Assembly: GCA_007126865.1 (NCBI GenBank)
Contig: SLAN01000097.1
Location: 1 to 9,427, forward strand
Origin: Spirochaetales bacterium
GTDB lineage: Bacteria > Spirochaetota > Spirochaetia > DSM-27196 > SKKC01
Direction of reading: 5' to 3'
DNA: 9,427 nucleotides
A program made the position numbers and the translations under genes. Shown piece after piece: positions 1 through 7,784 of this stretch. Position 1 is the stretch's first letter. Every line of letters starts with the position of its first letter. The notes below the pieces were generated by a model. It saw only the letters and a program-made list of their open reading frames with translations. It was not told where the DNA came from and did not search any database.

Positions 1-884
1 TCGAGGCTCATCGAGAAGAGTGATGCTCCGTAGCGACCGAGCGTATCGGTGAAGATTTCGAGATTGAACGCCGTTGGTCCGACGAGAAGCACGAACCCCA
101 TGAGAATCAGCGCGACGAGCACGTTTGTTCTGCTGAGGATCTGAATCCCCTTATCCAGACCGGTGGCGCTGGAGAGCATGTAGAGTACCGTCACGACCGC
201 GATAATCGTCAACGTGACCGTCAATGTATGGGTAATGCCGAATACCGCCGTGAGTCCCCCTCCGATCTGCAGGGCACCGAGGCCGAGTGAGGTAGCTACA
301 CCGAATACGGTCGCGAAAACGGCCAGAACGTCTATAGACTTGCCGATCGAACCGTAAATCCGATCGCCGATCAACGGATAGAAGCAGCTGGAAATCAGCG
401 GAGGCATGCCGCGGCGAAAGGAAAAATAGGCGATAGCCAGACTCATGACGATATAGATAGCCCACGGATGGATACCCCAGTGAAAGAAGCTTCGCGTCAT
501 GGCGAACGTGGCCGCCGATGCTGAGCGAGGCTCGAGATACGCGGGAGGGGCGGCAAAATGGGATAGCGGCTCTGCGACTCCCCAGAATATCAGCCCGATT
601 CCCATTCCGGCTGCGAACAGCATGCTGAACCATCCGAAGTAGCCGTATTGCGGTTTTTCATCGTCGCGGCCGAGCTTCAACGAACCGAAACGACTGAATG
701 CGACATAGAGACAGAACACCAGAAAGAGGAGCGCGGAGAGTAGATACGCCCATCCGGTGGACTCGATAACTGCCTCGTGAGCCCGGGTAGCGAGACGGTC
801 GAGTTGGTCCGGCGCGACGATGCCGAGCACTACCAGGACGGCCACTATCAACAGCGATGCGACGAAAACGATCTGTCCTTTCAC
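1..884 (-). CDS. BCCT-family betaine/carnitine/choline transporter, N-terminal part (runs off left edge)
   Basis: Secondary transporter of the betaine/choline/carnitine (BCCT) family, in the inner membrane, predicted to import a quaternary-ammonium osmolyte with Na+ or H+. I read 294 codons from a GTG at 884-882; the C-terminal part lies beyond position 1. What I see: a first membrane segment at residues 5-23, a second near 45-63, then the family signature GMGIG at 93-97 followed by FWGVAEP, and the conserved FFHWGIHPWAIY at 133-144. More hydrophobic segments follow near 185-215, 221-240 and 252-270. The GMGIG stretch is the substrate/ion-coupling helix of BetP-like members. The aromatic substrate box lies mostly in the missing part, so substrate cannot be named. 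GTG was chosen because GGAGG sits 4 nt upstream and no in-frame ATG occurs before residue 88, inside the membrane core. The gene starts 22 nt after the universal stress protein gene and is probably co-transcribed with it. Confidence 0.93.
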   Translation of the reverse strand, partial: MKGQIVFVASLLIVAVLVVLGIVAPDQLDRLATRAHEAVIESTGWAYLLSALLFLVFCLYVAFSRFGSLKLGRDDEKPQYGYFGWFSMLFAAGMGIGLIFWGVAEPLSHFAAPPAYLEPRSASAATFAMTRSFFHWGIHPWAIYIVMSLAIAYFSFRRGMPPLISSCFYPLIGDRIYGSIGKSIDVLAVFATVFGVATSLGLGALQIGGGLTAVFGITHTLTVTLTIIAVVTVLYMLSSATGLDKGIQILSRTNVLVALILMGFVLLVGPTAFNLEIFTDTLGRYGASLFSMSL

Positions 885-888
885 CTTT

Positions 889-893
889 CCTCC
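889..893 (-). promoter_or_regulatory. Ribosome binding site of the BCCT gene
   Basis: GGAGG on the minus strand, 4 nt before the GTG at 884-882, in the 22-nt gap after the stress-protein stop codon. It decides the GTG start, because no ATG is available upstream of the conserved core. Confidence 0.7.
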
Positions 894-906
894 GTCTTCT
901 CTTCTC

Positions 907-1734
907 TCAGTCGTCGGTATCCGGCGGAGCGAGCTCCGCCGGCACAATCAGAACCGAGGTGGACGCACTGTATGCAACCCGCTCCGCGGTGGAACCGAGT
1001 ATCGTCGATACATCGTGCTGACTGGACTTACCGATTACGATCAGGTGGGCGCCGATGCGGCGGGCGGTACGCGCGATTGTGGCCGGAACGCTCGCGCTCT
1101 CCACCTGGTGTATCTGGGAGGGCCCTTTGTATTCCCGTGCGAGTCGTTTGAGTCCGCGCTCGGCACGACGCCTGCGCTCCGCCTCGGCGACCGGATCGGG
1201 GGCACGCTCGGCGACATGCAACAGATCGAGTCGATGTTTTGTCAGCGGCGGATCGTTCAGGAGCCGCAGCACTGCGGCGTCGGCGGCGTGGAATCCCGTT
1301 GCGTAGAGTATCGGGGACTCCTCCATCGTATCGGCCACCGTACGTTGCGGCTCTTTGTTGACGAAGACGGCACTGTCACTGAGTCGGATTGCATCGAGCG
1401 TCGTGCTGCCCGTCAACGCACGTTGAATCCAGCTCTTGCGTTTCCAGGAGAACGCGATCAGTTCGCACTCCTTCTGTCTTGCGAGACGGCTGATGGTCAG
1501 CGCCGCCGATCCGTGTGTGAGCTGGTACTCGACACGAAGACCGACATCAGTGAAGCTCGAGCCGAGAGACTTGATTCGCTCGCTCCTGGCTGCCGAATTG
1601 CCCTTGTCGGGAGCATCCGCGATATGTACGAGAACCGCGGTACTGACTCCGAACGAGCAGAGCACGAGCGGAATCGAGTCGAAACGGTTGCGGTTCTCGT
1701 TGAAATGTACCGGTACCAACGCCCTTTTTATCAT
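907..1734 (-). CDS. Tandem universal stress protein (two UspA domains)
   Basis: Cytoplasmic UspA-superfamily protein of 275 residues, about twice the single-domain length, so two USP domains in tandem (about 1-128 and 140-266). Each starts with the typical first strand (RALVPVHF at 4-11; SPILYATGF at 140-148) and ends with a strand of the VFVNK / VLIVP type. In ATP-binding members the nucleotide loop is Gly-x2-Gly-x9-Gly-(Ser/Thr). Here the second domain has GKSS at 235-238 and GST at 247-249, with the second Gly replaced by Ser and one residue fewer between. The first domain keeps only GST at 109-111 and lacks the first glycines. ATP binding is therefore uncertain in domain 2 and doubtful in domain 1. 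It lies 20 nt after the PfkB gene and 22 nt before the BCCT transporter gene. USPs are known to sit next to and control osmolyte transporters (TeaD with the ectoine TRAP transporter), so a regulatory role is a reasonable inference. The ATG at 1734 has only a distant purine stretch upstream. Confidence 0.9.
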   Translation of the reverse strand: MIKRALVPVHFNENRNRFDSIPLVLCSFGVSTAVLVHIADAPDKGNSAARSERIKSLGSSFTDVGLRVEYQLTHGSAALTISRLARQKECELIAFSWKRKSWIQRALTGSTTLDAIRLSDSAVFVNKEPQRTVADTMEESPILYATGFHAADAAVLRLLNDPPLTKHRLDLLHVAERAPDPVAEAERRRRAERGLKRLAREYKGPSQIHQVESASVPATIARTARRIGAHLIVIGKSSQHDVSTILGSTAERVAYSASTSVLIVPAELAPPDTDD

Positions 1735-1754
1735 ATGTTTGGTGAGACTTCCTT

Positions 1755-2693
1755 TTACAGGTCGATTTCGTTGTCGGTCGGTGGCTCGGCGCCCGCTCGT
1801 GAACAGGTGATTGCCGCCGCTCTTGCAGCGAACCGGAGGGACCGTTCCATTGTTTCAGCATCGAGCGTGGCCAGCGACTCTTTCGACATACATCCGTTTC
1901 GATCCAGCCACGTAAGGAGCGCTCCGTGAAACGAATCGCCGGCCCCTACGGTGTCCTTAATCCCTCCCGGCGGGGGCTCTGCCGGAACGTGGACACTTCC
2001 ATTGCGGTTACGTGCCGTTGCTCCGTCGGCTCCCGCCGTAACGACGACAATCGGCACGCCGAGCGCGGCGATCTCCTCCATTGCGTTTTCTCTGGAGGTT
2101 CCCGGGAAAAGCCAATCGAGGTCTACGTCGCTGACTTTGACGAGCCCGGAAACCGACATGAATCGGAGGACTCGCTTTCTATGAGCATCGTCATCGCTTA
2201 TGAGTGACACGCGGATGTTCGGATCATACGCTACCACGACCTTCTCGGCTCGCTCGAAAACGTATTCTTCGATGGTGGTTCCGCACGGCTCCATCTGCGT
2301 CGAAATCGATCCGCACTGAATGCAGGTAAGCTCGCGGGGAAGATCGGCGGGAAGGTCCGGACGGCGAATACGCCGGTCGGCGGAGTCGTTGGCGAAAAAG
2401 GCATATTCAGCGTCACCGGACGGCGAGGTGCGAACAAATGCAAGGGTGGTGGGATCCGAGGTGAGATGAACGTATGACGAGTCGACATTATTCTTCTTCA
2501 GGTTCGCGACCAGGTCGGTGCCGAAGCAATCGGTGGAAAGTCTTGCCAGGAATAGTACCGGCTGTTTCAGGCGACCGCATGCTATGGCGGTATTATACGG
2601 GCTGCCGCCCGGTCTCGGGGCGAAAACGCGAGTCCCGTCGGGCATATCAACCGGTATGAAATCGATCAGCGCTTCTCCGATAGTAGCTATCAT
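1755..2693 (-). CDS. PfkB-family carbohydrate kinase (fructokinase-like)
   Basis: ATP-dependent sugar kinase of the ribokinase/PfkB family, 312 residues, normal full length for the family. The N-terminal signature PGGSPYNTA (28-36) is the sugar-binding glycine pair region. DPNIR (157-161) is a conserved core motif. The C-terminal PfkB signature DTVGAGDSF (247-255) supplies the anion hole and the catalytic base Asp253. The small lid around residues 12-25 and 95-110 resembles fructokinases, as does the GEALID start, so fructose to fructose-6-phosphate is the best guess. Other hexoses or 2-keto-3-deoxygluconate cannot be excluded. It starts 10 nt after the stop of the dihydrolipoamide dehydrogenase gene and ends 20 nt before the stress-protein gene, which suggests a shared transcript. 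The Shine-Dalgarno is weak (AAGAGA about 3 nt before ATG), in line with translation being fed from the upstream gene. No sugar transporter or glycosidase gene lies nearby to name the substrate. Confidence 0.92.
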   Translation of the reverse strand: MIATIGEALIDFIPVDMPDGTRVFAPRPGGSPYNTAIACGRLKQPVLFLARLSTDCFGTDLVANLKKNNVDSSYVHLTSDPTTLAFVRTSPSGDAEYAFFANDSADRRIRRPDLPADLPRELTCIQCGSISTQMEPCGTTIEEYVFERAEKVVVAYDPNIRVSLISDDDAHRKRVLRFMSVSGLVKVSDVDLDWLFPGTSRENAMEEIAALGVPIVVVTAGADGATARNRNGSVHVPAEPPPGGIKDTVGAGDSFHGALLTWLDRNGCMSKESLATLDAETMERSLRFAARAAAITCSRAGAEPPTDNEIDL

Positions 2694-2703
2694 TTTCTCT
2701 TAC

Positions 2704-4431
2704 TCACAGGTGTGGGTTACTCAAATGGTCTGCTGCCATCACCTTCGAGATGTGGCTTGCCGAGTCGGCAGCATCTCTGAATGCTTCCGACATCGTCGGG
2801 TGTGGAGCGACGATCTTTGAGATCTCGTGCACCGACATGCCGGTATCGATAGCCATTGCCGCCTGTGCTATGAGCTCGGAAACTCCGTGGCCCATCATAA
2901 ACGCTCCGACGAGCTTACCCGACCTCACTTCCGATACGAGCCGGCACCAACCGCGAGCATCGGCGTGCTCGGCGAGGTAGCGATTGTTCGAGGCGAGGGG
3001 CAGGAGGTTCACTTCGACCTCAAGTCCATCCGCCTCCGCTTGAACCTGATTTCGCCCGCATCCGGCCAGCTCCGGCATAGTATAAACGATCCACGGCATT
3101 GCATTCATGTTCACTGTATCGGTGCCGTCACCGAACATGTTGTTCACCGCGACGTCGGCCATACGATACGCCGCATGAGCCAACATGAGTTTCCCGGTAA
3201 CATCGCCGGCGGCATACACCCCTTCGAGGTTCGTCCGCATATATCCATCGACCGTTATGCCGTGCTCGTTAACTTCGATGCCGTGCTCGTCTACACCTCC
3301 GATCCGCGGGCGACGCCCGACCACCTGAATAACGCAATCTGTCTCGAGCGACTGTTCGCCTCGTTCATCAGCGTAATGGACCGTATTCCCGCTCACCCTG
3401 CGTGCTTGTGCGTTGACGATGAATCGGGTTGTATCCATTGCCAGACGCATCTGCCGACCTATATCGGATCCCGCAAAACTCAACACGTCGGACTCGCTTT
3501 CCATGACAGTCACACGCGACCCGAGGGCGGCGAACAATCCGGCGATCTCCAGTCCGATATATCCCCCTCCGAGAATCAACATACGATCGGGGACTTCGTT
3601 CAGATCAAAGGCAGCCGCACTACCGAGCACCGGTATGGATGCATCGGATATATCGACATTAAAGGGGGTCCCCTGCGCACCGTTGGCGATGAGTATATAC
3701 CGCGTGCGGTATTCCGTCCCTCCCGCGAGGACCTTTCCCGGACCGAGAAAGTGCGCACCGGCATGGACGACCCGGACCCCGGCTCGTTTCAGCTGTCCCT
3801 CGATTCCGCGCCGCAATCGTTCAACGGAACGATTCTTCCAATCGAGCGCGGTCTTGTGATTGTAGCTCAGTCGACCGGTTTCGATGCCCATAGCTGCCGA
3901 ATCGGCTGCTCCGCGATACACTCGGGCTATATGTATGAGGGTTTTCGCCGGCACGCAGCCGAAGTTCAGACATGTCCCGCCGAGAAGATTCTCCTCGGCG
4001 AGAACGACGTTCGCTCCGTGTCTCGCAGCACGCAGCGCAGCTCTATACCCGGCCGGCCCGCCCCCGATTACAAAGAGGTCGATATCGGAGCCACTCCCGA
4101 CCGGCGAGGTGGGAATGCCTCCCGCTTCGCGCAGCATGTCATCCGGATCGGCACTTACCCCCGGTGTCGAAAGGTCGTCGGAAAGGGCCTCGCCCGGCTC
4201 TCCGACGAGGGCGAGCGCAGTCCCGCTCTGAACCTCGTCTCCGGGAGCGTAGAAGAGCTGAAGGACCTTCCCGTCAACCTTCGACGTGATCTCGATCGTG
4301 CCCCCCGGCGATTCGAGGGTACACAGCGTCTCACCACGCTCGACCACCGAGCCGACCGAAACCGACCAGTCGAGCAGGACCGCGCTCTCTGTCTGATACT
4401 CTTCACCTTCGAATGTGATTTCCTGGACCAT
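2704..4431 (-). CDS. lpdA: Dihydrolipoamide dehydrogenase with N-terminal lipoyl-like domain lacking the lipoyl lysine
   Basis: FAD-dependent pyridine-nucleotide disulfide oxidoreductase (E3) that reoxidises dihydrolipoyl groups with NAD+ in 2-oxoacid dehydrogenase or glycine-cleavage complexes. Domains: a lipoyl/biotinyl-like domain at 1-80; an acidic, Ser/Gly/Pro-containing linker at about 80-115; FAD-binding GGGPAG (123-128); the redox-active pair Cys154-Cys159 in GGTCLNFGCVPAK; NAD-binding GGGYIGLEIAG (288-298); the FAD motif YAAGD (406-410); and a C-terminal dimerisation domain with the His544-Pro-x3-Glu549 catalytic dyad. The E3 part is thus intact. In the N-terminal domain the usual Glu-x-Asp-Lys-Ala hairpin reads LESPGGTIEI, with Gly43 where the lipoylated Lys belongs, so this domain should not carry lipoate. 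The total of 575 residues fits E3 (about 465) plus one such domain. First gene of a four-gene minus-strand set. No E1, E2 or H-protein gene is in the window, so its parent complex is unknown. The ATG at 4431 is preceded by a weak AGTAGG; no alternative start upstream is convincing. Confidence 0.93.
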   Translation of the reverse strand: MVQEITFEGEEYQTESAVLLDWSVSVGSVVERGETLCTLESPGGTIEITSKVDGKVLQLFYAPGDEVQSGTALALVGEPGEALSDDLSTPGVSADPDDMLREAGGIPTSPVGSGSDIDLFVIGGGPAGYRAALRAARHGANVVLAEENLLGGTCLNFGCVPAKTLIHIARVYRGAADSAAMGIETGRLSYNHKTALDWKNRSVERLRRGIEGQLKRAGVRVVHAGAHFLGPGKVLAGGTEYRTRYILIANGAQGTPFNVDISDASIPVLGSAAAFDLNEVPDRMLILGGGYIGLEIAGLFAALGSRVTVMESESDVLSFAGSDIGRQMRLAMDTTRFIVNAQARRVSGNTVHYADERGEQSLETDCVIQVVGRRPRIGGVDEHGIEVNEHGITVDGYMRTNLEGVYAAGDVTGKLMLAHAAYRMADVAVNNMFGDGTDTVNMNAMPWIVYTMPELAGCGRNQVQAEADGLEVEVNLLPLASNNRYLAEHADARGWCRLVSEVRSGKLVGAFMMGHGVSELIAQAAMAIDTGMSVHEISKIVAPHPTMSEAFRDAADSASHISKVMAADHLSNPHL

Positions 4432-4598
4432 ACGCCTACTCTACGGCGGAGAAGCGGTATCGCGCAATGTGAATCGTCTTACGCAGAACGTGTCTTGATC
4501 AAATTTCGGTTAAATGGGTACGCTCACCCAGTCCGCCGATTCAGCGGTCAAAGCGGGCCGAGTTCTCCCATCGGCAGAAACACAGGCAGGTTATATTC
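4432..4598. promoter_or_regulatory. Divergent intergenic region between the lpd cluster and the glutamine-kinase cluster
   Basis: This 167-nt gap separates the start codons of two divergent clusters, so it must hold promoters for both. It is locally more AT-rich around 4495-4516. It contains a perfect 8-bp palindrome TTGATCAA (4495-4502), which could be an operator half or the core of a promoter. A short possible hairpin has arms GCCGA at 4557-4561 and TCGGC at 4571-4575, in what would be the plus-strand leader. I find no convincing paired -35/-10 elements on either strand: the best pieces are TTGATC with poor -10 partners, and TTAAAT at 4510-4515 with no good -35. No riboswitch-like structure was recognised. 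Confidence 0.5.
4588..4590 (+). promoter_or_regulatory. Ribosome binding site of the glutamine-kinase fusion gene
   Basis: AGG within CAGGCAGG, 8 nt before the ATG at 4599. Modest strength, but well spaced, and it supports that start over a later one. Confidence 0.5.
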
Positions 4599-7500
4599 AT
4601 GAGCTCGTATGATCGTACGGAAGCAGATTCGCACTCTCGTGATCAGGTCGTGACCGAAAGCCGTCTGATTATTCTCGGTGCGGGCATGCCGTTTCGTGGA
4701 GAGCAGCATTCGGCGCTGCGCGATACAGCCCACAACGGGCTCGTATTCGACTGGCTTCTGCACGCCTTCAGCTCAGTTCGACCGTCGGTACACTTCATCG
4801 GTGGATACCGGATTGAAGATGTCGTGCGTCGCTATCCCTCGATTCATTACACGGTGAATCCGGAGTGGGATCGCACAGGCCCGGCCGACTCACTGTTGCG
4901 AGCACCGTTCGACGACGCGGCTGAGCACTTTGTCTCGTATGCCGACGTTCTCATTCGCGAATCGCTTGTCGGGGCGCTTACGGAGGTGAGCTCGGATATC
5001 GTCGTAGCGGTCGATACCTCCTGGCGTCATCGCTTTGCCGGCAGATCGAAGGCTGACGTTGAGCGGTGTGAAAAAGTTACTCTGCATGGCGATTCGGTTA
5101 CGCGAATCGGTACTGACATAATCTCAAGCGTCGCCGATGCTGAGTTCCTCGGTGTGTGTCTGCTCCGGCCCGCGGTTTCGCGCGAGCTCGCCCATGCCTG
5201 GGACACGTTGCCGGCGGAGATCCGGAAATCGAAGGTCGGTGACCTGCTCGAGATTCTTCGTACCCGCGGATTCTCGGTTCGAGCGGTCGACGTGCAAGGA
5301 GACTGGGCGGAGCTCAACGAACCGAAGGATCTCGCGCATTTCATCTTCGGAACAAAAGCGCAAACACTCGATCGCCTCCAACGACTGGTGCGGCGCAGCC
5401 GCATTCTGGAACAAGTAAGCTGCACGGTATCGGAGTGGCAAGCTGATTGCGCCGCAATCCTGAGGTCGGTCGGGGAGGCGTTCGCGCGTACGAACATTGT
5501 TGTGCGCAGTAGTGCACTTACGGAAGACGGTTTTTCCAGCGCGAACGCCGGCGCGTTCACAAGCGTGCTGAACGTGGATGGGAGCGACGAAGAGGCGGTT
5601 CGTAGCGCTATCGATGAGGTGATAGAGAGCTATCCGGACGACAACCCGCATAATCAGGTGCTGATTCAACCGATGGTGGAGCGCGTGCGAGCGAGCGGCG
5701 TGGTTTTCACGAGAACGCTCGCCCACGGGGCGCCGTATTATGTCGTAAACTACGACGATGTCACGAGGAGCACCGAATCGATCACAAGCGGATCGAGCAG
5801 GGAGCATAAGACGCTCGTCATGCATCGCAGCATATCGAGCGACGACCCGAGTATCCCGCCGAGCATCGAGCGGCTGTTGCCGGCAGTGCGCGAGATCGAG
5901 GACCTGATCGGTTACGATGCGCTCGATATCGAGTTCGCGGTGGACGTTGACGGTCATGTTCACGTTCTCCAGGTTCGGCCGATTGCCGTCGATCACGGCT
6001 CCTACGGCAACTCGGATCGTCGCGTGGACGCAATGCTGGAACAGGCTGTCGAGCTGTTCCGCGCCCGTCAGGAACCCGGTGCCAGTCAGGTAGGCCGACA
6101 TGCGTACTTCGGTATTATGCCCGACTGGAATCCGGCGGAGATCATCGGTACGAGACCCGGCCGCCTCGCGGTGACCCTATACCGATATCTCATTATGGAC
6201 GAAATCTGGGCCACACAACGCGCCGAATACGGCTATCGCGATGTCCGTCCGGCTCCGTTGCTGGTATCGTTCGCCGGCCATCCGTATGTCGACATCCGGG
6301 CGAGCTTCAACTCATTCGTACCGGCGGTCCTCGACGACGGACTGGCAGAACGCCTCGTAGACTTCTATCTCGAGCGGCTGCGAAAGCACCCCGAGTACCA
6401 TGACAAGGTCGAGTTCGAAGTCGTTCCGACCTGCTACGGGCTGAACTTCGATCGGTGGCGGGCGCTCCTGGAGGAGGAGGGCGGTTTCGACTCCGCTGAG
6501 ATCGATGAGCTCGCCGATGCCTTGCGCTCGTTGACTGCATCGGCGTTCGATCGATGCCCCGGCGACCTCGAGAGCATTCGTACTCTCGAGAGCCGTTACG
6601 AACGCATAATGCTCTCCGGACTGCCCCCGTTGCAACGAGCGCTCTGCCTCCTGGAGGACTGCAAACGGTACGGAACGCTCGCGTTCTCGCATCTCGCTCG
6701 CAGTGCGTTCGTCGCGGTGACGTTGCTGCGAACCGCGGTGTCCATCGGCGCCATATCGAGCGAGGCATCGGAGGCGTTCATGGAGTCGATCCGTACGGTA
6801 ACTCACCAGTTCACCGAGGATGCGCGGCTAGCGGCAGACGGCCGCATGGAGCGCGATAGCTTCTACCGCCGCTATGGGCATCTCCGGCCCGGTACCTATG
6901 ACATCACTTCTCACAGTTACGGTGAGGACCCGGAGCGTTATCTGGCGCCGATGCTCGCGAAGGCCCACGCACTTTCGGTCGGACGTGAAGAGACGCAGTC
7001 CGTCACGCACTCGCAGAAAGGAACGGGGCCGGAGGCAGACGGTTTTGTGGAGTCGACCGACGGCTCACCGGCGGCTTGGGTCCGCGAACGCGAGGCGTTT
7101 GCCTCCGCGCTGGCGAATGCAGGGCTTTCCGGCGATATCGGCCGTGTCGAGAACTTCATGCGTGAGGCGATCGAAGGGAGGGAGTACGCGAAGTTTGCTT
7201 TTTCTCGCAACCTCTCCTCGGCGATCGACGCCATCGCCGAGTACGGCAGGGATCTCGGCCTCTCGCGTCATACGCTCTCGAATGTCCCGCTCGAGGTCTT
7301 CGAGGCGTTGCGAAGCGGCGATGCACCGAGAAGCGATGCCGCCGACTGGATTCGCTCGGTCTCCGAGGAGTACGAGTCTGCGCGTGAGATTGCGAATGCG
7401 GTTGAGCTCCCTCCACTGATTTTCGACGAGCGCGATATTCACGTATTCGTGTATCCGGGGAATACCCCCAATTTCATCGGGAGTGGCCGGATTACCGCCG

Positions 7501-7784
7501 ATTGTGTCGATCTGTCCGAAGTCGAAGACGACAGCGAGGTCGATATCTCGGGTAAGATCGTACTGATACCGCAGGCCGACCCCGGCTACGACTGGCTGTT
7601 CGGCCAGGAGATAGCGGGGCTTATCACGACTTACGGCGGAGCAAACTCTCATATGGCGATCCGCTCCGCTGAGTTCGGTCTGCCGGCGGCGATCGGTGTC
7701 GGCGAGCAGGAGTATCGCCGGGTATCGGGGGCGCGTTGTCTCGAGCTGGATGCCGGCAATCATCACATACGGGTCGTTCGCTGA
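4599..7784 (+). CDS. Nucleotidyltransferase-like domain fused to PEP-synthase-like L-glutamine kinase (Cj1418 type)
   Basis: Large cytoplasmic fusion of 1061 residues. Residues about 22-255 form a sugar-nucleotidyltransferase-like GT-A domain: strand LIILGAG (23-29), then PFRGEQHSAL in place of the usual R-x-x-P-K loop, a probable metal site in YADVLI (114-119) and an end motif WAELNEPKDL (236-245). Residues about 265-463 are a PPDK/PEP-synthase ATP-grasp domain, with VVRSSALTEDG (301-311) and the closing LQVRPIA (457-463). Residues about 500-790 match the middle region of glutamine kinases (FGIMPDWNPAEIIG at 504-517, EYGYRDVRPAPL at 543-554). A linker at about 795-825 looks disordered. Residues about 940-1061 are the swivelling phosphohistidine domain with GGANSH; His1018 (codon 7650-7652) is the predicted phosphorylated residue. 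The PEP/pyruvate barrel of true PEP synthase is absent. In Campylobacter, Cj1418 uses ATP to phosphorylate the amide nitrogen of L-glutamine; the same role is inferred here from sequence type and from the next two genes. Its stop overlaps the next start (TGATG). Confidence 0.85.
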   Translation: MSSYDRTEADSHSRDQVVTESRLIILGAGMPFRGEQHSALRDTAHNGLVFDWLLHAFSSVRPSVHFIGGYRIEDVVRRYPSIHYTVNPEWDRTGPADSLLRAPFDDAAEHFVSYADVLIRESLVGALTEVSSDIVVAVDTSWRHRFAGRSKADVERCEKVTLHGDSVTRIGTDIISSVADAEFLGVCLLRPAVSRELAHAWDTLPAEIRKSKVGDLLEILRTRGFSVRAVDVQGDWAELNEPKDLAHFIFGTKAQTLDRLQRLVRRSRILEQVSCTVSEWQADCAAILRSVGEAFARTNIVVRSSALTEDGFSSANAGAFTSVLNVDGSDEEAVRSAIDEVIESYPDDNPHNQVLIQPMVERVRASGVVFTRTLAHGAPYYVVNYDDVTRSTESITSGSSREHKTLVMHRSISSDDPSIPPSIERLLPAVREIEDLIGYDALDIEFAVDVDGHVHVLQVRPIAVDHGSYGNSDRRVDAMLEQAVELFRARQEPGASQVGRHAYFGIMPDWNPAEIIGTRPGRLAVTLYRYLIMDEIWATQRAEYGYRDVRPAPLLVSFAGHPYVDIRASFNSFVPAVLDDGLAERLVDFYLERLRKHPEYHDKVEFEVVPTCYGLNFDRWRALLEEEGGFDSAEIDELADALRSLTASAFDRCPGDLESIRTLESRYERIMLSGLPPLQRALCLLEDCKRYGTLAFSHLARSAFVAVTLLRTAVSIGAISSEASEAFMESIRTVTHQFTEDARLAADGRMERDSFYRRYGHLRPGTYDITSHSYGEDPERYLAPMLAKAHALSVGREETQSVTHSQKGTGPEADGFVESTDGSPAAWVREREAFASALANAGLSGDIGRVENFMREAIEGREYAKFAFSRNLSSAIDAIAEYGRDLGLSRHTLSNVPLEVFEALRSGDAPRSDAADWIRSVSEEYESAREIANAVELPPLIFDERDIHVFVYPGNTPNFIGSGRITADCVDLSEVEDDSEVDISGKIVLIPQADPGYDWLFGQEIAGLITTYGGANSHMAIRSAEFGLPAAIGVGEQEYRRVSGARCLELDAGNHHIRVVR

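Noticed and set aside
151..633. A 160-codon ATG-started minus-strand frame within the transporter region
   Set aside because: It is out of frame with the BCCT reading frame, which carries the GMGIG and HWGIHPW motifs; this frame is Arg/His-rich without membrane segments.
820..1929. A 369-codon open frame on the plus strand opposite the stress-protein and kinase genes
   Set aside because: It spans the boundary of two well-supported minus-strand genes, is Arg/Cys-rich and lacks any domain; a codon-bias shadow.
2827..4602. A 591-codon open frame on the plus strand, antisense to the dihydrolipoamide dehydrogenase gene
   Set aside because: The minus-strand frame has every motif of a lipoamide dehydrogenase; the plus frame is rich in His, Arg, Ser and Pro with no recognisable motif. 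It is a mirror of G/C-biased codons.
5124..6101. A 325-codon minus-strand frame inside the glutamine-kinase gene
   Set aside because: It lies opposite the ATP-grasp coding sequence and has Arg/His-rich, motif-free composition.
7736..7783. An upstream in-frame ATG for the amidotransferase-like hydrolase
   Set aside because: It would overlap the kinase gene by 48 nt and adds 16 residues unlike the family; the TGATG junction at 7782-7786 is the more natural start.
4599..7784. Calling the fusion protein a phosphoenolpyruvate synthase or pyruvate phosphate dikinase
   Set aside because: The C-terminal PEP/pyruvate-binding barrel is absent and the protein ends shortly after the phosphohistidine domain; the middle region fits glutamine-kinase-type proteins better.
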